A DNA stretch of 64,000 nucleotides, taken from positions 1,426,001 to 1,490,000 of the forward strand of contig NZ_CP099975.1 in the NCBI RefSeq assembly GCF_024137965.1, read 5' to 3'. A program made the translations under genes and the position numbers. The notes beneath the pieces were generated by a model. That model had not been told where the DNA came from. It ran no database searches and saw only the letters and a list, made by a program, of their open reading frames with translations. Below are positions 57,880 to 64,000 of the stretch, one piece after another. Within the stretch, counting starts at the first letter, position 1. Each line of letters starts with the position of its first letter. Origin of the DNA: Halomonas sp. Y3. GTDB taxonomy: Bacteria > Pseudomonadota > Gammaproteobacteria > Pseudomonadales > Halomonadaceae.

Positions 57880-59211
57880 ATGACGACTTCGACGATTCGC
57901 GGCGAGGCCCATGCCGCTCTGATCACCGCCCCCGGCTCCGGCCAGGGCAAATCCATGGTCACCGCGGCGCTGGCGCGGCTGCATCGCAATGCCGGCCGCA
58001 GGGTGAGGGTATTCAAGCACGGCCCCGACTACCTCGACCCCATGGTGCAGGAGGTGGCCTCGGGCCAGCCGGTCTACCAGCTTCACCCCTGGATGACCGG
58101 CGAGGCCGAGTGCCGCTGGCGCCTGGCCGAGGCCGCCGCCGAGGCGGACCTGATCCTGGTGGAGGGCTCCATGGGGCTCTTCGACGGCGACCCTTCCAGC
58201 GCCGACCTGGCCATCCTGGCCGGGCTGCCGGCGCTGCCGGTGATCGACGCCTGGGGCATGGCCCAGACCTTCGGCGCCGTGGCCCAGGGGCTGGCCAACT
58301 ACCATCCCGAGCTCGCCATCCACGAGGTGATCGCCAACCGCGTGGGCAGCCCCGGCCACGGCCGGCTGCTGGCCGAGAGCATGCCGGCGGGGCTCTCGCT
58401 GCTCGGCGCCATTCCCCGCCACGCGGCGATGAAGATTCCCGACCGCCACCTGGGGCTGGTGCAGGCCGGCGAACTGGCAGGGCTCGACGCCCAGCTCGAC
58501 GCCGCCGCCGAGGTGCTCAAGGAGGCGGGCCTCGACCGCCTGCCGGCCAGGGTGACGCTCGAGGCCGAGGCCCCCGAGCCGCCGCCGCGGCTGCTCGAGG
58601 GCGTGCGCATCGGCGTGGCCCGCGACGACGCCTTCGCCTTTCTCTACCGCGCCAATCTCGACCTGCTCACCCGGATGGGCGCCGAGCTCGCCTTCTTCTC
58701 GCCGCTGGCCGACAGCGAGCTGCCCGGCTGCGACGCCCTGTGGCTGCCCGGCGGCTACCCGGAGCTGCACGGCGAAAAATTCGCCGCCAACGCGCCGATG
58801 CTCGCCGCGATTCGCGCCCATCACGGCGCCGGCCGGCCGATCCTGGCCGAGTGCGGCGGGCTGATGGCATGCATGGACACCCTGGTGGACGGTGAAGGGC
58901 ACGCGCACGCCATGCTGGGGCTGATGCCCGGCACCGCCCGCATGGCCGGCAAGCTCAGCGCCCTGGGCCTGCAGAGCCTGACCACGGACGCCGGCGAGCT
59001 GCGCGGTCACACCTACCACCACTCGCGGCTGGAGACGCCGCTGGCACCGGCCGCCCATGCCCGCCGCCTGGCCGGCAGCCCCGCCGAGCCGGTCTTCGTG
59101 GTGGGCAGGCTGGTGGCCAGCTACTTCCACGGCTACTTCCCCTCGGCGCCGGCCCTTGCCGCCGCCATCTTCCGCGGCGAACCGCTGCGCTTCACCCAGG
59201 ATCAGGAGTGA
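57880..59211 (+). CDS. cobB: Cobyrinate a,c-diamide synthase (CobB/CbiA)
   Basis: The 443-residue amidotransferase has the N-terminal ATP-binding APGSGQGKS, KHGPDYLDPMV and VEGSMGLFDG regions and a C-terminal class I glutaminase with the nucleophile in AECGGLMACM and the histidine in YHHSRLE/SYFHGYFPS. It amidates the a and c side chains, a step used de novo or with imported cobyrinate. GAGGTGAT precedes ATG 57880, one base after btuD. Confidence 0.92.
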   Translation: MTTSTIRGEAHAALITAPGSGQGKSMVTAALARLHRNAGRRVRVFKHGPDYLDPMVQEVASGQPVYQLHPWMTGEAECRWRLAEAAAEADLILVEGSMGLFDGDPSSADLAILAGLPALPVIDAWGMAQTFGAVAQGLANYHPELAIHEVIANRVGSPGHGRLLAESMPAGLSLLGAIPRHAAMKIPDRHLGLVQAGELAGLDAQLDAAAEVLKEAGLDRLPARVTLEAEAPEPPPRLLEGVRIGVARDDAFAFLYRANLDLLTRMGAELAFFSPLADSELPGCDALWLPGGYPELHGEKFAANAPMLAAIRAHHGAGRPILAECGGLMACMDTLVDGEGHAHAMLGLMPGTARMAGKLSALGLQSLTTDAGELRGHTYHHSRLETPLAPAAHARRLAGSPAEPVFVVGRLVASYFHGYFPSAPALAAAIFRGEPLRFTQDQE

Positions 59212-59221
59212 GGAGACCCCC

Positions 59222-59833
59222 ATGCGCGACAACGCCAAGGATCCCCAGCGCCATGCCCGGCGCATGGCGGCCAAGCAGAAGATCATGCAGGCGCGCATCG
59301 CCGGCGCCCAGAAGGAGCAGGGCCTGCTGCTGGTGCTCACCGGCCCCGGCAAGGGCAAGAGCAGCTCCGGCTTCGGCATGCTGGCCAGGGCGCTCGGCCA
59401 CGGCATGAAGGTGGGGGTGGTGCAGTTCATCAAGGGCACGCGGGAGACAGGCGAGGAGGCCTTCTTCCGCCAGGTGCCGGGCGTCGAGTACCACGTGATG
59501 GGTGAGGGCTTCACCTGGGACACTCAGGACCGCGAGCGTGACATTCGCGCCGCCGAGGCGGCCTGGGAGGTGGCCCGGCGGATGCTCGCTGACTCGAGCT
59601 TCGACCTGGTGCTGCTCGACGAGCTCAATATCGCCCTGCGCTACGACTACCTGGACCTCGACCGGGTGCTCGACGACCTGCAGGCGCGGCCGGCCATGCA
59701 GCACGCGGTGGTCACCGGCCGCTACGCCCCCGAGCAGCTGATCGAGCTGGCCGACACCGTCACCGAGATGAAGGTGGTCAAGCACGCTTTCAAGGAGCAG
59801 GGAGTAAAGGCCCAGAAGGGCATCGAACTTTGA
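59222..59833 (+). CDS. cobO: Cob(I)alamin adenosyltransferase CobO (BtuR family)
   Basis: The 203-residue enzyme has the P-loop [19 protein letters not shown] near residues 42-60, [21 protein letters not shown] and [18 protein letters not shown]. It adds the 5'-deoxyadenosyl group to cobalt for all incoming corrinoids. ATG 59222 follows AGGAGACCCC. It ends four bases into the cobQ start. Confidence 0.94.
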   Translation: MRDNAKDPQRHARRMAAKQKIMQARIAGAQKEQGLLLVLTGPGKGKSSSGFGMLARALGHGMKVGVVQFIKGTRETGEEAFFRQVPGVEYHVMGEGFTWDTQDRERDIRAAEAAWEVARRMLADSSFDLVLLDELNIALRYDYLDLDRVLDDLQARPAMQHAVVTGRYAPEQLIELADTVTEMKVVKHAFKEQGVKAQKGIEL

Positions 59834-61284
59834 GCTGCACCCTGATGATCCAGGGCACCACCTCGGATGCCGGCAAGAGCACGGTGGTGGCGGGGCTGTG
59901 CCGTGTGCTGGCGCGGCGTGGGGTCTCGGTGGCGCCCTTCAAACCGCAGAACATGGCGCTCAACAGCGCGGTGACCGCGGACGGCGGCGAGATCGGCCGC
60001 TCCACGGCGCTGCAGGCGCTGGCGGCGGGGGTGGAGGCGCACAGCGACATGAACCCGGTGCTGCTCAAGCCCGAGAGCGACCGCGGCGCCCAGGTGATCC
60101 TGCGCGGCCGGGTACACGGCCATATGGACGCCCTGGACTATCACGCCTTCAAGCGCACCGCCCGGGAGAGCGTGCTGGCGGCCTGGCAGGCGCTGTCGGC
60201 GCGCCATGACGTGATCATCGCCGAGGGAGCGGGGAGCCCCGCGGAGATCAACCTGCGCGAGAATGATATCGCCAACATGGGCTTCGCCGAAATGGTCGAC
60301 TGCCCGGTGCTGCTGGTCGGCGATATCGACCGGGGTGGGGTCTTCGCTCAGCTGGTGGGCACCCTCGCGCTGCTCAGCGAGAGCGAGCGCTCACGCACCC
60401 GGGGCTTTATCGTCAATCGTTTTCGCGGCGACATCGCCCTGCTCGAGCCGGGGCTCGACTGGCTGGAGTCCCATACCGGCAAGCCGGTGCTGGGCACGCT
60501 GCCCTACCTGCAGGGGCTGCTGCTGGACGCCGAGGACAGCCTGGGTCTCTCCGGCCGCCAGTCGGGCGAACCGGCGCTCCGGGTGGCGGTGCCGGCGCTG
60601 CCGCGCATCAGCAACCATAACGATTTCGATCCGCTGCGGCTGCATCCCCGGGTCGAGCTCACCTTCGTGGGCCCGAACCGCTCCATCCCGCCCGCCGATC
60701 TGATCATCCTGCCCGGCAGCAAGAGCACCCGAAGCGATCTCGCCTGGCTGCGCGACCAGGGCTGGGAGGCCGCCATCCGGCGCCATCTGCGCTACGGCGG
60801 CCGGGTGCTCGGCATCTGCGGCGGCTTCCAGATGCTCGGTCATGCGATTCACGACCCCGAGGGCCTGGAGGGGCCGGCGGGCTCCAGCGAGGGGCTGGGG
60901 CTGCTCGAGTTCGAGACGCGGATGGTGGCGGGCAAGCAGCTGCGTAACGTGAGCGGACGCTTGCTAGCCGAGGACGTGCCGATCGCCGGCTACGAGATCC
61001 ATCACGGGGTGAGCGAGGGACCTGCTCTCAAGCGGCCGCTTTGCGAGCTGGAAGGCCGGCTCGACGGCGCCGTCAGCGCCGATGGCCGGGTCTTGGGCAC
61101 CTACCTGCACGGGCTCTTCGACCGGCCCGAGGCTTGCGCGGCGCTGCTCGCCCGCTGCGGGTTGGAGGGGGCAGAGGCGGCGGTGGATTACGACGCCCAC
61201 CGCCAGCGGGAACTCGACCGGCTGGCCGACTGCCTGGAAGCGCACCTCGATATCGCCGCCATCGAGGGGCTGCTGGGCCGCTAA
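59830..61284 (+). CDS. cobQ: Cobyric acid synthase CobQ (CbiP)
   Basis: The 484-residue amidotransferase has [48 protein letters not shown]-type region ([16 protein letters not shown]), [11 protein letters not shown] and a C-terminal glutaminase domain with [12 protein letters not shown]-type nucleophile ([12 protein letters not shown]). It adds four amide groups to give cobyric acid. The start is TTG at 59830 in a TTGA overlap with cobO. It closes the cobalamin island. Confidence 0.94.
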   Translation: MSCTLMIQGTTSDAGKSTVVAGLCRVLARRGVSVAPFKPQNMALNSAVTADGGEIGRSTALQALAAGVEAHSDMNPVLLKPESDRGAQVILRGRVHGHMDALDYHAFKRTARESVLAAWQALSARHDVIIAEGAGSPAEINLRENDIANMGFAEMVDCPVLLVGDIDRGGVFAQLVGTLALLSESERSRTRGFIVNRFRGDIALLEPGLDWLESHTGKPVLGTLPYLQGLLLDAEDSLGLSGRQSGEPALRVAVPALPRISNHNDFDPLRLHPRVELTFVGPNRSIPPADLIILPGSKSTRSDLAWLRDQGWEAAIRRHLRYGGRVLGICGGFQMLGHAIHDPEGLEGPAGSSEGLGLLEFETRMVAGKQLRNVSGRLLAEDVPIAGYEIHHGVSEGPALKRPLCELEGRLDGAVSADGRVLGTYLHGLFDRPEACAALLARCGLEGAEAAVDYDAHRQRELDRLADCLEAHLDIAAIEGLLGR

Positions 61285-61313
61285 GGCGGGGCGTCTCGCG
61301 GGGGCCTGGTCCG

Positions 61314-62237
61314 CTATCCCTGCTCCACGTAGGCGCCCATGGCGCGCATCCGCGACTCGAAGCTTGCCACGTTGTCCACCAGATCGTCGGGGCCGAAGGC
61401 CACGCACTCTGCCAGCAGCACCTCGATCAGGGTGATGGCGGAGAGTATCGACGGGAAGAAGTGCGGGGTGGCGTTGGCCACCGGGAAGGTGATGGTGGCC
61501 CCCGGTACCAGCGGCGAGCGCATGGTGTCGGTGACCACGATGGCGTCGACCCCCGCCGCCCGGGTGATCTCCAGCGCCCGCATGGTCTCGGCGCAGTAGG
61601 GCTCGAAGCCGAAGGCCACCACCACGTCCCCCTCGCCGAAGGGGGCAAGCTCGGTCAAGAGCCCCCCCTCCTGGCCGCGGATCAGCTGGATATTGGGCAT
61701 GGCGATGCGCCCCACGTAGGCGAAGTGGTAGGCGCAGGCGAAGGTGTCCCGAAATCCCACCACGGCGATCTTCTCCGCGGCCAGCAGCCGCCGGGCCGCG
61801 TCGCGCACCCGCTGCTGGTTGTCGGCGGTGAAGAGCCGGCCGATGTTATCGAAGGCCGCATCGCCCACGTCGAGAAACACCTGGTCGTCGGTCTGGCTGG
61901 CCAGGCTGCGCAGCTGGCTGGCACGCCCGGAGAGCTCGACGGGGCCTGCCTGTACCGCCGACTGGAACACCTCCCGGAACTGCTCGTAGCTCTCGAAGCC
62001 CAGGCGCTTGGCCAGCCGCACCAGGGTCGAGGCGGTCACTTCGGCGGCGCTGGCCGACTTGCGGATCGACTGAAAGGCGATCTCCACCGGGTGCTCGAGC
62101 ACATAGCCGGCGGCCAGCTTGAGCTGGGGGCTGAGTTCGGGATAGGCCTCGGCGAGCTGCCGGTTTACCGCATCCAGCCGGGCAGGGCCGCTGTCGGTGT
62201 CCGGCGCTGCCGAATCGCGTGATTCCTGTTCCAGCAC
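61314..62237 (-). CDS. RpiR (MurR/RpiR) family transcriptional regulator
   Basis: The 307-residue protein has an N-terminal RpiR helix-turn-helix (QLKLAAGYVLEHPVEIAFQS, SAAEVTASTLVRLAKRLGF) and a C-terminal SIS sugar-phosphate-binding domain (KIAVVGFRDTFACAYHFAY, FGEGDVVVAFGFEPYCAET). I start at GTG 62237 because AGGAGA lies five bases upstream. It diverges from an enoyl-CoA hydratase gene. RpiR proteins with such neighbours often control catabolic genes, not only sugar ones. Confidence 0.88.
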   Translation of the reverse strand: MLEQESRDSAAPDTDSGPARLDAVNRQLAEAYPELSPQLKLAAGYVLEHPVEIAFQSIRKSASAAEVTASTLVRLAKRLGFESYEQFREVFQSAVQAGPVELSGRASQLRSLASQTDDQVFLDVGDAAFDNIGRLFTADNQQRVRDAARRLLAAEKIAVVGFRDTFACAYHFAYVGRIAMPNIQLIRGQEGGLLTELAPFGEGDVVVAFGFEPYCAETMRALEITRAAGVDAIVVTDTMRSPLVPGATITFPVANATPHFFPSILSAITLIEVLLAECVAFGPDDLVDNVASFESRMRAMGAYVEQG

Positions 62238-62310
62238 GGTCGTCTCCTGGGTTGGGTGTCGCAGCGGGCGCCATTGTACCCGATGGATGGCGGGGTGAAA
62301 TGACACAATC

Positions 62311-62327
62311 GTTTCCCCGTGGAAAAC
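62311..62327. promoter_or_regulatory. Candidate operator GTTTCC-N4-GGAAAAC
   Basis: A near-perfect inverted repeat lies 74 bases upstream of the RpiR start and just before the divergent promoter. It is a plausible RpiR site, by position only. Confidence 0.4.
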
Positions 62328-62344
62328 AATGTGGCACGCACGTG

Positions 62345-62373
62345 TTGACGCTCATGAGACCTTTGGCTAGGAT
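62345..62373 (+). promoter_or_regulatory. Promoter of the enoyl-CoA hydratase gene
   Basis: TTGACG (62345-62350) and TAGGAT (62368-62373) are exactly 17 bases apart. The predicted start near 62380 leaves a leader of about 138 bases. Confidence 0.6.
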
Positions 62374-62474
62374 GCGCCTCACAACAAGCGTTCTGTCCTT
62401 TCGTTGATAATGACACGTTTGTTTCTCAGGCGAGATGCTGTTGCCGCCGCTTATGCAGCATGCCGCCGCCGCTC

Positions 62475-62500
62475 TGTTCGTTATTCGTGTTCGTTATTCT
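62475..62500 (+). repeat. 13-bp tandem repeat in the hydratase leader
   Basis: TGTTCGTTATTCG and TGTTCGTTATTCT are directly adjacent (62475-62487, 62488-62500), 18 bases before the ATG. Confidence 0.75.
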
Positions 62501-62517
62501 TAAGAGTGCCCTTCCCC

Positions 62518-63309
62518 ATGAGCCAAGCCGAGTACGAGACCCTGATCCTCCGCCGCCACGGCCAGGTCCAGGAGATCCGCTTCAACCGCCCCCATCGCCT
62601 CAACGCCGTCACCGAGGCGCTCTATGCAGAGCTCAATGACGCCCTGACCCGCGCCGAGGCGGATGGTGAAGTGCGCGTGGTGGTGCTGACCGGCGAAGGG
62701 CGCGCCTTCTGCGTGGGGGCCGACCTCAAGGAGCACAAGCAGGGGCGCACCGCCTTCGATCGCCGCCAGTACCTGCAGGGGGAGCAGATCGTCTGCAAGC
62801 GCCTGATGCAGATGCAGACGCCGGTGATCGCCGCGGTGAACGGCTTTGCCCTGGGTGCCGGTGCCGAGCTTGCCCTGGCCGCGGACTTCATGCTGATGGC
62901 AGACAGCGCCCAGATCGGCCTGCCCGAGGTCTCCATCGGCAACTTTTTGGGCGGCGGCGTGACCTGGCTGCTGCCGCGCCTGGTGGGGCTGGCCAAGGCC
63001 CGGGAGCTGGTGTTTCTGGGCGAGCGCATCGACGGCGCCGAAGCCGTGCGCATCGGCCTGGCCAACCGCCACTACCCCGACGAGGGCTTTTTTGACGCCG
63101 CCCTCGCCTTCGCCGAGAAGGTGGCCAGCAAGGCGCCGCTCTCCATGGCGCTGGCCAAGGAGCAGCTCACCTTCTCCGGCGAGCGCACCCTGGACGCCTG
63201 CCTGACCGCCGAGCTCGAGGGGATGACCTTCGTCGGCACGACCCGGGACTGGCAGGAAGGCGTCGACGCCTTCGCCGAGAAGCGCACGCCGCGCTTCCAG
63301 GGCAAGTAG
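62518..63309 (+). CDS. Enoyl-CoA hydratase/isomerase family protein
   Basis: The 263-residue crotonase has the CoA-binding FNRPHRLNAVTEALY, the oxyanion-hole strands AFCVGADLKEH and NGFALGAGAELALAAD, LPEVSIGNFLGGG and the helical C-terminus ending FAEKRTPRF. Of the two usual glutamates, EVSIG keeps the second position. The start is ATG 62518. A longer ORF to 62404 only covers leader. It precedes an NDP-forming acyl-CoA synthetase, so both probably act on one acyl-CoA catabolic route. The substrate is unknown. Confidence 0.88.
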   Translation: MSQAEYETLILRRHGQVQEIRFNRPHRLNAVTEALYAELNDALTRAEADGEVRVVVLTGEGRAFCVGADLKEHKQGRTAFDRRQYLQGEQIVCKRLMQMQTPVIAAVNGFALGAGAELALAADFMLMADSAQIGLPEVSIGNFLGGGVTWLLPRLVGLAKARELVFLGERIDGAEAVRIGLANRHYPDEGFFDAALAFAEKVASKAPLSMALAKEQLTFSGERTLDACLTAELEGMTFVGTTRDWQEGVDAFAEKRTPRFQGK

Positions 63310-63342
63310 GCCTGTATTCCCCGGGCCTCGCTCACTCTTGGC

Positions 63343-63378
63343 GCCTAACTCTTAACCCCTAACTCCTAACTCTTTACC
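63343..63378 (+). repeat. CCTAACTC repeats between hydratase and synthetase genes
   Basis: CCTAACTCTTAAC, CCTAACTC and CCTAACTCTTTACC follow one another in 36 bases. No gene covers them. The 111-base gap otherwise shows nothing clear. Confidence 0.7.
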
Positions 63379-63420
63379 GCCCACTCTTCATTCGCCCCCG
63401 AAGGCAAGGTCAGCCAGTAC

Positions 63421-64000
63421 ATGAATCCCATCGAAGGACATCTCCCCACCCGCAGTCCGCTCCACGACATCCTGGCCCCCGGCGGCATCGCCGTGGTGGG
63501 CGCTTCCGCCGACCCCACCAAGCGGGGCTACAAGGCGATGGTCGGCCTGATCAAGGATGGCTACCGGGGCGAGATCTACCCGGTCAACCCCAAGGCGGAC
63601 ATGATCCTCGGGGTCAAGGCCTGGCCCTCGGTCACCGCCATCCCCGGCAATCCGGCGCTGGCGCTGATCTGTACCCCGGCGGCCACGGTGCCGGGGCTGA
63701 TTGCCGAGTGCGGGCGCCGCGGCATCAAGGGGGCGGTGATACTCGCCAGCGGCTTCGCCGAGATCGGTGAGGAGGGGGCGGCACTCGAGCGCGAGATGAT
63801 GGAGAAGGCCCGCGCCCACGGCGTGCGCATCATCGGCCCCAACACCTCGGGCCTTTTCAACCTGCACCACAGGATCAACCTGCTCTCGCTGGACAACGTC
63901 AAGCCCGGCGGCGTGGGTATCATCTCCCAGTCCGGCAACATGCTGCTGTCGCTGGCGCTCGAGGCCCAGCACAACGGCAATGTGGGCTTCTCCACCTATG
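63421..64000 (+). CDS. NDP-forming acyl-CoA synthetase, N-terminal CoA-binding part (3' truncated by window)
   Basis: The frame is open from ATG 63421 to the window end (193 codons). It reads GGIAVVGASADPTKRGYKAM (CoA-binding Rossmann motif), YPVNPK, ALICTPAATVPGLIAECGRR, VILASGFAEIGEEG and GPNTSGLFN followed by ISQSGNM, the standard order of ADP/GDP-forming acetate-CoA ligase or protein acetyltransferase Pat-like proteins. The catalytic histidine region GPNTSG...ISQSG lies at the edge. Whether an ATP-grasp or GNAT domain follows is outside the window. Confidence 0.85.
   Translation, partial: MNPIEGHLPTRSPLHDILAPGGIAVVGASADPTKRGYKAMVGLIKDGYRGEIYPVNPKADMILGVKAWPSVTAIPGNPALALICTPAATVPGLIAECGRRGIKGAVILASGFAEIGEEGAALEREMMEKARAHGVRIIGPNTSGLFNLHHRINLLSLDNVKPGGVGIISQSGNMLLSLALEAQHNGNVGFSTY

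Noticed and set aside
62331-62347. Possible sigma-54 promoter (TGGCAC...TTG)
   Set aside because: The spacing between the GG and TTG elements is two bases too long and TTGC is not complete. A normal TTGACG-17-TAGGAT promoter overlaps it.

Overview
This window looks like a chromosomal segment of a GC-rich gammaproteobacterium, most likely a Halomonas-type member of the Halomonadaceae. The basis is family recognition: FadB/FadA, OmpW porins, a short PutA with an AraC-type neighbour, a SUF operon led by an Rrf2 regulator, YqcC, DUF3549 and RimK. No searches were run. The window is housekeeping and metabolic. I see no insertion sequence, prophage, CRISPR array, rRNA or conjugation gene.

Layout. 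1-5.7 kb: the tail of a thiamine-dependent E1 dehydrogenase, a degenerate exonuclease-like gene, tatD, uup, uspA, a small membrane protein and a MarR regulator. 5.8-9.3 kb: the fadBA beta-oxidation operon. 9.3-19.7 kb: small and metabolic genes (a CCGSCS-type peptide, a flavodoxin-like reductase, a PEBP protein, a DCC protein, panE, an M42 peptidase, a lipoprotein, a metal permease, an NDUFA9-like reductase, yjdM). This stretch also holds an uncommon pair, an archaeal-type AMP phosphorylase homologue followed by a PRPP synthetase homologue (12.1-14.6 kb). 19.8-26.0 kb: an Rrf2 regulator with sufBCDST. 26-30.4 kb: sanA-like, DUF2383, the DUF3549-RimB-RimK operon and yqcC. 30.5-32 kb: two ompW paralogues. 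32.6-38.4 kb: putP, putA and an AraC-type regulator (probably PruR-like). 38.5-46.7 kb: tRNA-Gly(CCC), a CBS protein, a YqaE/Pmp3-type protein, a DMT transporter, nadK, a phosphoesterase, a rhomboid protease, DUF1315, DUF2797 and an alcohol dehydrogenase.

46.7-61.3 kb is a 15-gene cobalamin island in two blocks. The first (cobT-cbiZ-cbiB-cobD-cobU-cobS-cobC-degenerate cobU paralogue) builds and attaches the lower ligand and salvages corrinoids. A cobalamin riboswitch then precedes the second block (btuB-btuF-btuC-btuD-cobB-cobO-cobQ), which covers uptake, a,c-diamidation, adenosylation and the remaining amidations. No corrin-ring-building gene is present here. 61.3-64 kb: an RpiR regulator divergent from an enoyl-CoA hydratase and an NDP-forming acyl-CoA synthetase cut by the window end.

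The most interesting non-coding signals are an FNR/Anr box centred at -41.5 of an ompW promoter, 13-bp direct repeats 21 bp apart upstream of putA, an IscR-type operator overlapping the suf -10 box, a candidate small RNA at 43.5 kb with two C-rich seeds, and a G-quadruplex-prone tract before yqcC. The best candidate for an undescribed system is the nucleotide phosphorylase/PRPP synthetase pair.
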